64,000 nt of DNA, taken from contig NZ_CP031727.1 in the NCBI RefSeq assembly GCF_008806955.1, forward strand, positions 3,486,001 through 3,550,000, in the 5' to 3' direction. Below, piece after piece: positions 35,717-45,006 of this stretch. The stretch comes from Cellvibrio sp. KY-YJ-3 (GTDB lineage Bacteria > Pseudomonadota > Gammaproteobacteria > Pseudomonadales > Cellvibrionaceae). Position 1 is the first letter of the stretch, and the number at the start of each line of letters is the position of its first letter. The notes beneath the pieces were generated by a model that searched no databases, was not told the origin of the DNA, and was given only the letters and a program-made list of their open reading frames with translations. Position numbers and translations under genes: made by a program.

Positions 35717-35743
35717 GAAAGTGACGCTCCGGCGCTCACTTTC
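35717..35743. terminator. Terminator-like hairpin at the end of the MoxR/VWA operon
   Basis: Arms GAAAGTGA-CGC and GCG-C-TCACTTTC with loop TCCG lie between the convergent BatD and NIT-sensor genes. One bulge; only short T/A tracts. Confidence 0.65.
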
Positions 35744-35748
35744 AATAT

Positions 35749-36552
35749 CTATCCCCGATCATATTCAAGCCGCTCAATTTGTCGATCAAATTGGTTAAGC
35801 ACATGCTCAATACAGCGGGTCGCCAATTTAAAATAATCTGCGGCCTGAATGCTGGGGCGATCTACCACCAGCTGGGTTTCAATGCAATGTAATAAATGGT
35901 GTATTTCGCTCCGCGATTGTTCCGGCCAGGTTGCATCAACACTGGAGGCAATTTTATTGCGCAGGTGATTCAACTGAATACGCAACACACTTGAGCACTG
36001 CCCTTTCGCTGCCACGCCTGTTCCCAACGCACGCGCCTGCCCGATGTATTCGGCAATGGATAACAGGTAGCGCCAATCGGTATCCATCGCATCACCGGTA
36101 ACTTTAGTCAGGTGGTGCACGTCAGCAACGTCATCAATCAGATAGAGCAAGTTGGCGATAAGAATATTGTGCTGCTTAAAATTTTTATCCGCATCGCCCT
36201 GCATATAAAGCACACTCAGCCGCGACCAATGATCGACCAGACTGGACCATTTAACATTACTGCGCATCCATTCGCCGGACGAATCTACGTCAGACATAGT
36301 GCGTTTTATATTCTGCTCAAGGGATTCAATATCCTGCTGGGCCGCGGCATTACCATTGATAAACCCTGTGGTTAAACCCCGGTGTTGCTGAATGTAAGTA
36401 AGCAAACCACGCAACAGTTTTATGTAGGCAATACCCTGCACAAATAATTTACTAGCTTGATTACGCCTGTGCTGTAGGGAAACCATTAAAAATAATAAGA
36501 AACCTGCAGGAACCGCCAGTAGCACAATGGTGAGCAAGAGAGGAGTTTCCAT
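35749..36552 (-). CDS. Membrane-anchored NIT-like sensor protein, partner of adjacent chemoreceptor
   Basis: A 267-residue protein with one N-terminal transmembrane helix (LLLTIVLLAVPAGFLLFLMV) followed by QHRRNQ, so the rest is probably cytoplasmic. The body is helical and opens LRGLLTYIQQHRGLTTGFIN, closely similar to the NIT-like sensor of the receptor at 21160 ([12 protein letters not shown]). It has no HAMP or signalling domain. It starts 5 bp after the chemoreceptor gene; the receptor stop lies in this gene's ribosome site (GGAG). I infer it supplies the sensing part for a receptor that lacks one. Confidence 0.78.
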   Translation of the reverse strand: METPLLLTIVLLAVPAGFLLFLMVSLQHRRNQASKLFVQGIAYIKLLRGLLTYIQQHRGLTTGFINGNAAAQQDIESLEQNIKRTMSDVDSSGEWMRSNVKWSSLVDHWSRLSVLYMQGDADKNFKQHNILIANLLYLIDDVADVHHLTKVTGDAMDTDWRYLLSIAEYIGQARALGTGVAAKGQCSSVLRIQLNHLRNKIASSVDATWPEQSRSEIHHLLHCIETQLVVDRPSIQAADYFKLATRCIEHVLNQFDRQIERLEYDRG

Positions 36553-36557
36553 TATTT

Positions 36558-37691
36558 TTACTCCGCTTGGTGGGTCAATTTATGTAAGTGGTCTGCAATC
36601 TCCGCCGCTTGACCGGCGCGAAAACTATTTTGATTGGCTAGGTCGGCAACAGTCTCTATATGTTTTGAAATTTCGCGCGCGGCAATACTCTGTTGACCGG
36701 CAGCAACTGCAATCTCATCAATTAAACTGAATACAACATCCGTGGTGGTAAGAATAGATTTTAATGAAGCATCGGCACTGGCAACTTCTTGCAACGAGTT
36801 ATCGGTTTTTTCCACCACACTTTTCATACTGCCCAATACCTGCTGCATACTCTCTTGTACGCGGGCAATATTGGTTGCAATTTCTGCCGCAGAACCATGA
36901 CTGCGAACTGCCAGTGCACGAACTTCATCGGCTACTACTGCAAAACCGCGCCCATGCTCACCTGCACGCGCCGCTTCAATCGCCGCATTCAATGCCAATA
37001 AATTGGTTTGCCCGGCAATATCACCAATGATTTTGGACATTGAGGTAACGTTTTGCATGAGCGCATCCAACTGACTCACACGCACTTCGGTTTCGCGCGC
37101 GAGGCTCGCTACGTCATTCACTTCACGGCTTGCACCCGCGAGGGACTGCCCTCCCTGCTTACTTAAATCGCAGGCGCTAGTTGCCGCATCACGCGCGGCA
37201 GAAATTCGGCTACTAATGTCATCAATACTGTGGCTGATCTCGGTAATTGCCGCCGCACTGGAGGTAGTGGCATTGGATTGATAGGCCGCACTTTTGGAAA
37301 CTTCTTTTGCGTTAGTGGCGAGTTCCAACGAGGAGTGACCCATTTCTTTTACTGCATCTTTATATTCTGCATTGCGTCGTTGACGCGCTTTAAAAACCTC
37401 GATAAACGTATCGTGCAAACCGTGTAATGGGCCAGTCACTAATTGATTCCAGTCAACAGTTTGATCGCGATCGACAGCGGACAAATACTGTTTTATTCCC
37501 GCAATATCTTTGTTGACCCCACCCACAATACCCAGAATCAAAACCACGATGAGTAGTAGCGGCACAATCAACCAAAGGCTCACACTATTTAGCGCGATTG
37601 CTCCGGCTACCAACAGCAGATTGCCGAATATCGCCACCAATAAAACCCACGATTTAACTGAGGCAACCGCCTGCCCCAAGAAACGCACCAT
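36558..37691 (-). CDS. Methyl-accepting chemotaxis protein lacking a sensor domain
   Basis: A 377-residue receptor with two N-terminal transmembrane helices ([40 protein letters not shown]) separated by only a few residues, so there is no periplasmic domain. The signalling hairpin is intact: [40 protein letters not shown]. The start is ATG 37691 with GGAGG 6 nt upstream; the GTG one codon earlier is less likely. GGCGATAG on the minus strand (37741-37748) resembles a FliA -10, but the -35 is poor. Operon with the NIT-like protein at 35749. Confidence 0.9.
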   Translation of the reverse strand: MVRFLGQAVASVKSWVLLVAIFGNLLLVAGAIALNSVSLWLIVPLLLIVVLILGIVGGVNKDIAGIKQYLSAVDRDQTVDWNQLVTGPLHGLHDTFIEVFKARQRRNAEYKDAVKEMGHSSLELATNAKEVSKSAAYQSNATTSSAAAITEISHSIDDISSRISAARDAATSACDLSKQGGQSLAGASREVNDVASLARETEVRVSQLDALMQNVTSMSKIIGDIAGQTNLLALNAAIEAARAGEHGRGFAVVADEVRALAVRSHGSAAEIATNIARVQESMQQVLGSMKSVVEKTDNSLQEVASADASLKSILTTTDVVFSLIDEIAVAAGQQSIAAREISKHIETVADLANQNSFRAGQAAEIADHLHKLTHQAE

Positions 37692-38022
37692 CACTTACCT
37701 CCACACCACAAAACCAACAACTCGTTAACCGAACCACAACCTATCGCCCAAAAGTAGTGCAAAGAGCTTTTTTAGAAAATTGAAATTACCGCCTGCACTC
37801 GCCCTCTAACGGGGCAACAAAACCACTTGCGCACCAAAAACTATACATTCGAAAGCTAGGTGCCAGAACCAAAGCCCTATTTCAAAATCATAAGATGCGT
37901 ACTTCAACATTCATGCCATATCTGAGGTACAAGAAGATCAGGCAAAAAAATGGCCGCTCAGTGAGCGGCCATTTTTAGTTCAATAATTGAAAGGAGTTAC
38001 TAGTGTTGTTTAGCGCACGCCG
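37692..38022. other. Intergenic region between chemoreceptor and pepN
   Basis: About 330 bp. It holds the pepN terminator at its right end and the presumed leftward receptor promoter at its left. I see no open frame with a ribosome site and no RNA fold beyond the terminator. Confidence 0.6.
37946..37976 (-). terminator. Rho-independent terminator of pepN
   Basis: A perfect 14 bp stem (AAAAATGGCCGCTC / GAGCGGCCATTTTT) with loop AGT lies 46 nt beyond the pepN stop. The T-run is on either strand. Confidence 0.92.
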
Positions 38023-40722
38023 CTATACCAAGCTTTTGCTTACCACCTCAAATACATCCTTGGAGAGATTGGGTTCTGCCAAGATTCGCTCTAATTCTGC
38101 TTTCATCAGTGCCTGGCGAGCCCGGTTATATTTTTTCCACTTGGTTAAGGGGGTTAACAAGCGCGCTGCAATTTGTGGGTTTTGTTTATTCAGGTGGATA
38201 ATTTGATCTGCCAAAAATTGATAACCCGCACCCTCGCCTGCATGAAAGTTAATCGCATTGGCATTACAGAAACTGGCAATTAACGCGCGAATTTTGTTCG
38301 GGTTTTTCCCATCAAACCCCGCGTGTGTTTGCAGGGCTTTGACTTTGGCAAGCGTGTTGGGCAATGCGCAACTGGCCTGCACACTCAACCACTGGTTAAC
38401 CACTAAAGACTCGTGCTGCCAGCGCTGATAAAAATCGGCCAGCGCCTGTTCCGCCAACTGCTGCCCAAGCGGGGCCTCACTGTTGACCAATTGCGTCAAT
38501 GCCGCCATCACATCGGTCATATTGTTGCTGGTGCGATACTGCAGCTCACAGGCGTGAATCAGATTTTCATCATTGAGCAACATTAAATAAGCCAGCGCGA
38601 CATTTTTTAAACTCCGCGCCGCAATCGCATCGGCTGTTGCACTGTAGCTTTGCTGATGATCGTAGGCTTGATAAATACGTTCAAAATCTTCGCGCAATTC
38701 TCGCGCCAGTGCTTTGCGCACGGCGGCGCGACTGAAATGAATCGCCTCAACATCAACTACATCAGCCAACTCACTTAAATACGCTTCCGTTGGCAAGCTG
38801 AGCATATAAGCGACCATTGCCTGATCAAGACTTTCATCCTGTAATACGCTGCGATAAGCCGCGACCAAATCTGCATCTACCACCCAACCCGATAAATCAC
38901 CGCCCTGCTGGTAGTGCTGCATAGCAGCATAAATGGCTTGCAAGCCCAACTGCTGACTCGCTTCCCAGCGATTAAAACCATCGCTGTCGCGGCTCATGAG
39001 TAATACCAAATCGGCACGGCTGTATTGGTAATGCATTTTTACCGGGGCGGAAAAACCACGCAGCAAACTGGGCACCGGTTTTTCCTGAACACGCTGAAAT
39101 ACAAACGTTTGTTCTGTATCCCTCAGCTCGATAACTTTGTGTGTATTATCGCCCGTTTCAAAATCTGGCTCGGCATCTTTTACATAAAGCGGTAAATCCC
39201 CCGCACTGCCCAATAAGCCCATTGCAATCGGGATATGGAACGGCAGCTTGTGTGCACACTCGGGCGTGGCAGGGCAAGATTGGGTGATGGTCAATGAGTA
39301 TTCTTGCGCATCTTCGTCGTAATGATCGCGAATTTCCAAACGCGGTGTGCCCGCTTGTGAGTACCAGCGTTTGAATTGGGTTAAGTCGCGACCAGAAGCA
39401 TCGGCGAGCGCCGCAACAAAATCTTCCGTAGTGACTGCCTGTCCATCGTGACGTTCAAAATATAAATCTGTGCCTTTGCGGAAATTTTCTTTGCCGAGCA
39501 AGGTGGCGAGCATACGGATAATTTCTGCGCCTTTTTCGTACACAGTCATGGTATAAAAATTAGAAATTTCGATATAGGACTCAGGGCGAATCGGATGCGC
39601 CATGGGGCCTGCATCTTCCGCAAATTGCAAGGTGCGCAATAGGCTAACGTCTTCGACACGTTTCACAGTACGCGAACCCATATCGGCGGAAAATTCCGAA
39701 TCGCGATACACGGTAAAACCTTCTTTTAAACTCAATTGAAACCAGTCGCGACAGGTGACGCGGTTACCGCTCCAATTGTGGAAATATTCGTGGGCCACTA
39801 CACCCTCTACGCGCTGAAAGCCGCCATCGGTCGTGGTTTCCGGTTTGGCGAGCACACAGGAGGTGTTGAAAATATTCAGACCTTTATTTTCCATCGCGCC
39901 CATATTGAAATCGTCCACCGCGACAATCATAAAAATATTCAGATCATATTCGCGGCCGTAAACTTCTTCATCCCAACGCATGGAATTTTTAAGCGAGGTC
40001 ATGGCGTGGTCGCACTTGTCCAGGTCTTTGGGTTCTACAAATATTTTCAGTGCGACATTGCGCCCCGAACAAGTGGTGAAACCATCCTCGATATGCGCTA
40101 AATCACCTGCCACGAGTGCAAATAAATAAGCCGGTTTTTTAAAGGGATCATGCCAGGTGGCATAGTGTCGATTATTTTCCAGTTCGCCCTGATCGATTAA
40201 ATTACCGTTGGATAACAGCACCGGAAATTTTTTATCCGCCACTACCGTAGTGGTGAATTCGCTCATTACATCGGGGCGATCGAGGTAATAGGTGATTTTG
40301 CGAAAACCCTCCGCTTCGCACTGGGTGCAATACATAGTGCGCGAGCGATACAAACCCTCCAGTGAGGTATTGGCCTCCGGTTTTATTTTGGTGATGGTTA
40401 ATAATTTGAATTCGGCAGGCGTATTAAAAAGCGTGAGGCTCTCCTCGCCAAATTCATAATCACCCTCACCCAAGACTTTTCCATCCAGCGCGATAGAAAC
40501 TAACTCCACATCAGCACCATGCAACTTGAGTTGAGTTGCAGGGGCAATTGCTGCAGGGTTGCGATACAAATCTAACATAGCGCTGACAATCGTTTCACCT
40601 TCATAAATTTCAAAACGCAGATCCGTCGTTCTGATTAAATAATCAGGTACCCGATAATCCTTGAGATAAATCGTTTTAGGTTGTTGGTTTTGAGCGGGAA
40701 GCGATTGTTCAACAGCAGTCAT
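38023..40722 (-). CDS. pepN: Aminopeptidase N (M1 zinc metallopeptidase)
   Basis: An 899-residue cytoplasmic aminopeptidase trimming N-terminal residues from peptides. The exopeptidase motif GAMENKG and zinc site HEYFHNWSGNRVTCRDW (HExxH, with the third ligand E in LKEGFTVYRD) are present near residues 260-325. The N-terminal beta domain starts YLKDYRVPDYLIRTTDLRFE; the long helical C-domain ends in KKYNRARQALMKAELERILA. Length matches E. coli PepN. It is the last gene of a leftward set with the DUF1315 protein 33 bp upstream. Confidence 0.97.
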   Translation of the reverse strand: MTAVEQSLPAQNQQPKTIYLKDYRVPDYLIRTTDLRFEIYEGETIVSAMLDLYRNPAAIAPATQLKLHGADVELVSIALDGKVLGEGDYEFGEESLTLFNTPAEFKLLTITKIKPEANTSLEGLYRSRTMYCTQCEAEGFRKITYYLDRPDVMSEFTTTVVADKKFPVLLSNGNLIDQGELENNRHYATWHDPFKKPAYLFALVAGDLAHIEDGFTTCSGRNVALKIFVEPKDLDKCDHAMTSLKNSMRWDEEVYGREYDLNIFMIVAVDDFNMGAMENKGLNIFNTSCVLAKPETTTDGGFQRVEGVVAHEYFHNWSGNRVTCRDWFQLSLKEGFTVYRDSEFSADMGSRTVKRVEDVSLLRTLQFAEDAGPMAHPIRPESYIEISNFYTMTVYEKGAEIIRMLATLLGKENFRKGTDLYFERHDGQAVTTEDFVAALADASGRDLTQFKRWYSQAGTPRLEIRDHYDEDAQEYSLTITQSCPATPECAHKLPFHIPIAMGLLGSAGDLPLYVKDAEPDFETGDNTHKVIELRDTEQTFVFQRVQEKPVPSLLRGFSAPVKMHYQYSRADLVLLMSRDSDGFNRWEASQQLGLQAIYAAMQHYQQGGDLSGWVVDADLVAAYRSVLQDESLDQAMVAYMLSLPTEAYLSELADVVDVEAIHFSRAAVRKALARELREDFERIYQAYDHQQSYSATADAIAARSLKNVALAYLMLLNDENLIHACELQYRTSNNMTDVMAALTQLVNSEAPLGQQLAEQALADFYQRWQHESLVVNQWLSVQASCALPNTLAKVKALQTHAGFDGKNPNKIRALIASFCNANAINFHAGEGAGYQFLADQIIHLNKQNPQIAARLLTPLTKWKKYNRARQALMKAELERILAEPNLSKDVFEVVSKSLV

Positions 40723-40755
40723 AATAAATTCCTGAGTCGCAGAAAGATGAAGGAG

Positions 40756-41028
40756 TTATTCAACCCACTTGATGGGTTTATCGGTGCGGGCATGATCGTG
40801 ATCATGGTCGTCATCACCACAAAAGGTATGTGGCTCAGGTGGAATGTAACCCGTGTGCTGCTCTGGCGGTAAATTTTTGTGTTCGTAGGCAATCACTGCC
40901 TGCATACACAATTGTCTCTGCTCGGCAGAGAGGCGATTACCATCTGCCCATTTACCCAGCTCTACCGCGCGTTTTAAATTTTGATAAATTTCTGGCGTAA
41001 GGCTGGACAGTAATTGGTGTAAATCCAT
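40756..41028 (-). CDS. DUF1315 family protein (YeaC-like)
   Basis: A 90-residue protein of the YeaC/DUF1315 family: MDLHQLLSSLTPEIYQNLKR, AVELGKWADGNRLSAEQRQL and CMQAVIAYEHKNLPPEQHTG. The C-terminus has a short His/Asp cluster (GDDDHDHDHARTD), which could bind metal, though that is only a composition argument. It sits between the rhomboid and pepN genes with short gaps. Function unknown. Confidence 0.87.
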   Translation of the reverse strand: MDLHQLLSSLTPEIYQNLKRAVELGKWADGNRLSAEQRQLCMQAVIAYEHKNLPPEQHTGYIPPEPHTFCGDDDHDHDHARTDKPIKWVE

Positions 41029-41048
41029 AAGAAGACTCGTACAAAAAA

Positions 41049-41921
41049 TTAACGAAGAAAATAACGACCCGTGAATAGCGCATAAACCGCACCAGCAACC
41101 AAACCACCGAGATGCGCCGCATTAGCGACAGAACCGGCAATAAAATAATCAACCACGCCGGTCATGCACAACACCAGCCACACCAACATAAAACCAATCA
41201 ATGCGGGCGATACAGCAACCAACGGATGAGGGTTTAAACGTTGGCGCACAGCAATAAAACCTACCAAGGCATAGACTACGCCAGACATTCCACCAAAATT
41301 GGAAGAACCGCTCCACATATACTGTGTAAGATTAGAGGCAATACCGGTAACTACCACAAATAATAAAAAGCCCCACTTCCCTTGGAGAATTTCCAGGCGA
41401 CGCCCTAAATCCCACATCCATAAACTGTTAAACAAAAAATGAAAAATACCGAAATGTAAAAAGATCGGCGTTAATAATCGCCAGAGTTCGCCACCTGACA
41501 GTGACTCGCCGATAGGAATGTACTGCGTGTCAGTAAAATCCTGAAAACTAAAATAATGCAAAAATAAATTACCGGTTTCCGTTGTCACCAGTAATCCACC
41601 TACCGCACTTAATAAAATTAACGCAAGCACTATGGGAGTATGCATCGCCTGCACCAACAGCGAAGGCTGAGCAGCACCGGCTTGGATATAGGGAGGCGTA
41701 ACCAAAGGTTCAGCGGTTGTTGAGGGCAATTGCGCTCGCCCATCCTCTAGCTGTTGTAAAAAATCTTGCAGCGCAGGAATCACCGCCGCATCGGTTACGG
41801 CCAAACATTGCTGAGCATTTTCCTCAGTAATGCGATGCTCAAGGCCACGCTCGTGCAAATAACGGCTGAGGGCGGATAAGTCGTGACCCAAAGAGAAATA
41901 TTTTACGGCGATCCAGTTCAA
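41049..41921 (-). CDS. Rhomboid-family intramembrane serine protease (GlpG-like)
   Basis: A 290-residue inner-membrane protease. A cytoplasmic N-domain (MNWIAVKYFSLGHDLSALSR) and linker precede six or so helices. The catalytic Ser is in NFGGMSGVVYALVGF (GxSG) and the His in VANAAHLGGLVAGAVYALFT. The HFGIFHFLFNSLWMWDLGRR segment carries the oxyanion-side His/Asn residues. The dyad is intact. Natural substrates are unknown; the family has roles in membrane-protein quality control. DUF1315 follows 20 bp downstream. Confidence 0.93.
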   Translation of the reverse strand: MNWIAVKYFSLGHDLSALSRYLHERGLEHRITEENAQQCLAVTDAAVIPALQDFLQQLEDGRAQLPSTTAEPLVTPPYIQAGAAQPSLLVQAMHTPIVLALILLSAVGGLLVTTETGNLFLHYFSFQDFTDTQYIPIGESLSGGELWRLLTPIFLHFGIFHFLFNSLWMWDLGRRLEILQGKWGFLLFVVVTGIASNLTQYMWSGSSNFGGMSGVVYALVGFIAVRQRLNPHPLVAVSPALIGFMLVWLVLCMTGVVDYFIAGSVANAAHLGGLVAGAVYALFTGRYFLR

Positions 41922-41955
41922 AAGCGTCTTCCAGTTATCAGGGGGCGGTCAACCA

Positions 41956-42966
41956 TCAAGGATCTACATAGATCCAAACAAATTTATCCTGCTGTAATTG
42001 TGCCTCACCGTCCATGCGATATGCCACCAAACGGCCGAATTTAACCGCACTGTAATCCAGGCATGCGAGGTTGGGCGCTATGGGACGAGGGCTTCCGGTC
42101 AGCCAGTAGTGCCCAACAAACAGTGGTGGCTGTTGTGCATCGTAGTACACCATTTGCGAGCGATGTTCAGGTGCAATCTCCATGGTGGCGATATGCTCGG
42201 GCAGTGGGTCAGGCTGAAATAATAATTGCCCATAGGTTTTTGCGTCGGGCACCCAAAACTTGGTGCGAAACGCGCGACGAACATAACCATCGGCCGAGAC
42301 CATTTCCTCGCCCTCCGGCAGTGGCAAATCCACCCCACCGGTGAGGCGTAGACGGGTGAGGTGCTCCAGGCTGCCCTTGCGGCAAGAGCGCTCCACAAAT
42401 CCCCAATCAATATGTCCATCACCAAAGTCCTTACGGTGCTGGTCAATCAGGGCCTGATCCCAGCAAGCATGTACAGTGCGAAATACTTGCTGGGTCAGTG
42501 GGTGCTCAATTTCCAAAAACAGCGGCAAACTGGCGAACCAATCCATAAACGCTCGCCACTCATGGGGGTAGCGGGAAAACTGCTGCAGGGTTTCGGCGAT
42601 TTGCCGGGTGGCGGCGGGGGTATGTGCGCGCAAATAGTCGTTTGCGCCCGGCGCGACGGGAGTGCAGTAGGTCATCGCGTTAAATTCGTGGTTGCCGAGA
42701 ATCATCAGCGCACTGCCCTGCTCGACCATGTTGCGCACCAAGTGCAAAGCCTCGCGAATACGCGGCCCCCGGTCAACTACATCGCCAAGAAAAATGGCTT
42801 GGCGGGATGGGTGGCGATAAACACCACGCACTTTTTTGTAGCCCATCAATTCCAGCAGGCGCGCTAATGTTTGTGCACAGCCGTGAATATCGCCAATCAA
42901 GTCATAACCATAAGCTTCGCCACGAATAGCGGTTGTTGATACTGATGATGACGGACTCACGACCAT
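41956..42966 (-). CDS. Calcineurin-like metallophosphoesterase (ApaH/PP2A-like)
   Basis: A 336-residue phosphoesterase with the bimetal signature of serine/threonine phosphatases and diadenosine tetraphosphatases: GDIHGCAQTL, GDVVDRGP and GNHEFN in order within the first 105 residues. It is longer than ApaH (about 280) and has its own C-domain, so substrate is uncertain. The start ATG 42966 lies inside one copy of a 17 bp duplication that also touches the nadK stop. Confidence 0.88.
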   Translation of the reverse strand: MVVSPSSSVSTTAIRGEAYGYDLIGDIHGCAQTLARLLELMGYKKVRGVYRHPSRQAIFLGDVVDRGPRIREALHLVRNMVEQGSALMILGNHEFNAMTYCTPVAPGANDYLRAHTPAATRQIAETLQQFSRYPHEWRAFMDWFASLPLFLEIEHPLTQQVFRTVHACWDQALIDQHRKDFGDGHIDWGFVERSCRKGSLEHLTRLRLTGGVDLPLPEGEEMVSADGYVRRAFRTKFWVPDAKTYGQLLFQPDPLPEHIATMEIAPEHRSQMVYYDAQQPPLFVGHYWLTGSPRPIAPNLACLDYSAVKFGRLVAYRMDGEAQLQQDKFVWIYVDP

Positions 42967-42997
42967 ACTACTCTTGCAACCATACTACTCTCGCAAC
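42964..42997. repeat. Tandem 17 bp duplication at the nadK/phosphoesterase junction
   Basis: CATACTACTCTTGCAAC at 42964-42980 is followed directly by CATACTACTCTCGCAAC at 42981-42997, one mismatch. On the coding (minus) strand each copy carries AAGAG or GAGAG, TAG and ATG, so a stop/ribosome-site/start cassette has been doubled. Confidence 0.9.
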
Positions 42998-43884
42998 AAA
43001 TGCCCACCCCAGCCTAACTTGGAGCGGCAACGCTGATAGAAGTTGTAATCCAGGGGATGTAGCAACTCGAGTAACTGACTTTTTTTGCGGATACAAATTT
43101 CATCGCCCGTCTGTACTTCTACGTGCGAGCTGCCATCACAGGTCACCATCGGCTCGGCGCGATTATGTTCACCCACGCGAATGCTGATTTCACTGTTACC
43201 AGCAACAACAATCGGACGGCTGCTTAGGGTGTGGGGGTTCATGGGAACAACAACAATCGCATCCAGGGTGGGGTGCAAAATGGGGCCGCCGCCGCTGAGC
43301 GAATAGGCGGTGGAGCCGGTAGGCGTAGCGACTATTACCCCATCTGAGCGCTGGCTGGTGACAAATACACCATCCACATAAATTTCAAATTGCAGCATAT
43401 GAATAAACTTGCCGGGATGCAGCACTACATCATTCAGCGCATCGGCGGTATCAATTAGTTGACCTGCACGCTTTACTTCCATGTCCAGCAGAAAACGTTT
43501 TTCCGAGGTAAATTTGCCGGAGAGCACTTCATCTACTTTATTTTCGATATCTTCCGGGGTGATGTCAGTCAAAAATCCCAGACGGCCGCGATTAACCCCA
43601 AGCAATGGGACTTGATACTGCGCCAGCGCCCGGGCACCGCGTAGCAAACTGCCATCACCACCAACCACAATGACCAGATCACACACCTGCCCAAGGGTTT
43701 CCATATCCATTATCTGCTGGGCACCAGCGACCATTCCGGCGTCGGTGATTAGCGCTGCCGTTTCTGCCTCCAATACAAAGGCTTTGTTGCGCTGCTGCAA
43801 AAATCGAATAAGCCGCTTGATGGAATAAACCGCGCGCTCGTTGTTAAGGTGGCCGATAAGGCCGATAGTCGAAAAATGAGTCAT
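42985..43884 (-). CDS. nadK: NAD kinase
   Basis: A 299-residue cytoplasmic enzyme phosphorylating NAD to NADP. The GGDG motif appears in VVGGDGSLLRGARALAQYQV and the substrate loop in PTGSTAYSLSGGGPILHPTL. The start is ATG 43884 (MTHFSTIGLIGHLNNERAVY); the 26-residue upstream extension is not family-like. Its stop lies in the second copy of a 17 bp duplication, 18 bp from the phosphoesterase start. Divergent from the DUF1853 gene. Confidence 0.96.
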   Translation of the reverse strand: MTHFSTIGLIGHLNNERAVYSIKRLIRFLQQRNKAFVLEAETAALITDAGMVAGAQQIMDMETLGQVCDLVIVVGGDGSLLRGARALAQYQVPLLGVNRGRLGFLTDITPEDIENKVDEVLSGKFTSEKRFLLDMEVKRAGQLIDTADALNDVVLHPGKFIHMLQFEIYVDGVFVTSQRSDGVIVATPTGSTAYSLSGGGPILHPTLDAIVVVPMNPHTLSSRPIVVAGNSEISIRVGEHNRAEPMVTCDGSSHVEVQTGDEICIRKKSQLLELLHPLDYNFYQRCRSKLGWGGHLLRE

Positions 43885-43973
43885 AAGTATCACTGGGAGC
43901 GCTGATGAAAATGGCAAAAAGCCGACATGTCTGTGGGCTATTATAGCCCTCATCACCGCCAAGACTTAACTTT

Positions 43974-45002
43974 ATGCTAATTGCCCCGCTTGCAGACACC
44001 GATCCATTTCACCTACTTCGCCATCAAGCCGTGCGCGATTTGGCCTGGTGCTGCCTGAGCCCACCTTTATTGCAGGAATTACCAGGCAGCAATACACAAA
44101 TCTTCCCTCTGGCAGACATAGACATCTGGCCTTGGTTGCAAGCACTGGACAAAGATCCGGGCCCACTCCTCGATGCCTTGATGCAGGTAAAAAGCACACG
44201 CCTCGGCATTTATTACGAAAGCCTTTGGCGTTTTTATTTTACCCATGCACCACACTGGCAATTGCTCGCGCATAACTTCCCCATCAACCGCGGCAAAGCG
44301 ACTCTCGGCGCCTTTGATTTTTTATGTCGGCGCGGCGATGACTATTGGCATATTGAAACGGCGGTAAAATTTTATTTGTGCGACACCCACGATCCGCAAC
44401 AAGCTCAAGATTGGCAACATTGGATTGGCCCCAACAGCCACGATCGTTTTGATTTGAAATTGGCGCGCTTGCGCGATCACCAATTGCCGCTGCATCAAAC
44501 TCCCGAGGGGCACACTGCGCTGCAACAGCGTTTTCCCCAAGCAGATCAGTGGCGCAGCGGACTTTGCCTGCAAGGGTATTTATTTTCACCCGCGCCCGCC
44601 ACCCTATCCATCAATCAATTAACCAGCGCAGAATATATCCATAGCCTGCCGCGAGCGCTGCACAGCCATGCCTCTCAAGCCTTAGGATTTTGGTGGTATT
44701 TGCGCGACTTTTTAACACTCATCGCTGCAACAAACCCCTCTAGCGACAAGTTCAGTTGGATAATTTTAGAACGCGAGCAATGGTTTTCACCGGTAGAGGT
44801 TCATGGCGCAGACTTGATAACGAATATGGAATCACTAAACCAGCAATTAATTCACCAACTCCAACAAACAAAACGGCCGCTCATGGTAGCGGCCGTTATA
44901 GAGTCATGCTTGGAGAATGATGAAAAAAATAGTATTTGGCGAGAGCAGTTACGCGGTTTTGTGGTGCCAGATGACTGGCCGCAAAACCACAGCAACCCTT
45001 AA
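43974..45002 (+). CDS. DUF1853 family protein
   Basis: A 342-residue soluble protein of the DUF1853 family. Conserved stretches include HLLRHQAVRDLAWCCLSPPL, LGIYYESLWRFYFTHAPHWQ and GAFDFLCRRGDDYWHIETAV. The D-E-K-like arrangement of the last (D in GAFDF, E and K in ETAVKF) resembles a PD-(D/E)XK nuclease core, but that is inference. Its 3' part contains the antisense terminator of the convergent gene (44860-44897); the frame is unbroken through it. It ends 4 bp from the convergent stop. Confidence 0.87.
   Translation: MLIAPLADTDPFHLLRHQAVRDLAWCCLSPPLLQELPGSNTQIFPLADIDIWPWLQALDKDPGPLLDALMQVKSTRLGIYYESLWRFYFTHAPHWQLLAHNFPINRGKATLGAFDFLCRRGDDYWHIETAVKFYLCDTHDPQQAQDWQHWIGPNSHDRFDLKLARLRDHQLPLHQTPEGHTALQQRFPQADQWRSGLCLQGYLFSPAPATLSINQLTSAEYIHSLPRALHSHASQALGFWWYLRDFLTLIAATNPSSDKFSWIILEREQWFSPVEVHGADLITNMESLNQQLIHQLQQTKRPLMVAAVIESCLENDEKNSIWREQLRGFVVPDDWPQNHSNP
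44860..44897 (-). terminator. Rho-independent terminator embedded antisense in DUF1853 coding sequence
   Basis: Perfect 10 bp arms AACGGCCGCT and AGCGGCCGTT with a 6 nt loop. Read on the minus strand the stem runs into TTTTGTTTGTTGG; on the plus strand GTTATAG follows. It therefore fits termination of the leftward cNMP/rhodanese gene, 109 nt past its stop. Confidence 0.8.
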
Positions 45003-45006
45003 AAGA

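Noticed and set aside
37741-37775. FliA (sigma-28) promoter for the sensorless chemoreceptor
   Set aside because: GGCGATAG is a fair -10 match but the expected -35 is poor; kept only as a remark.
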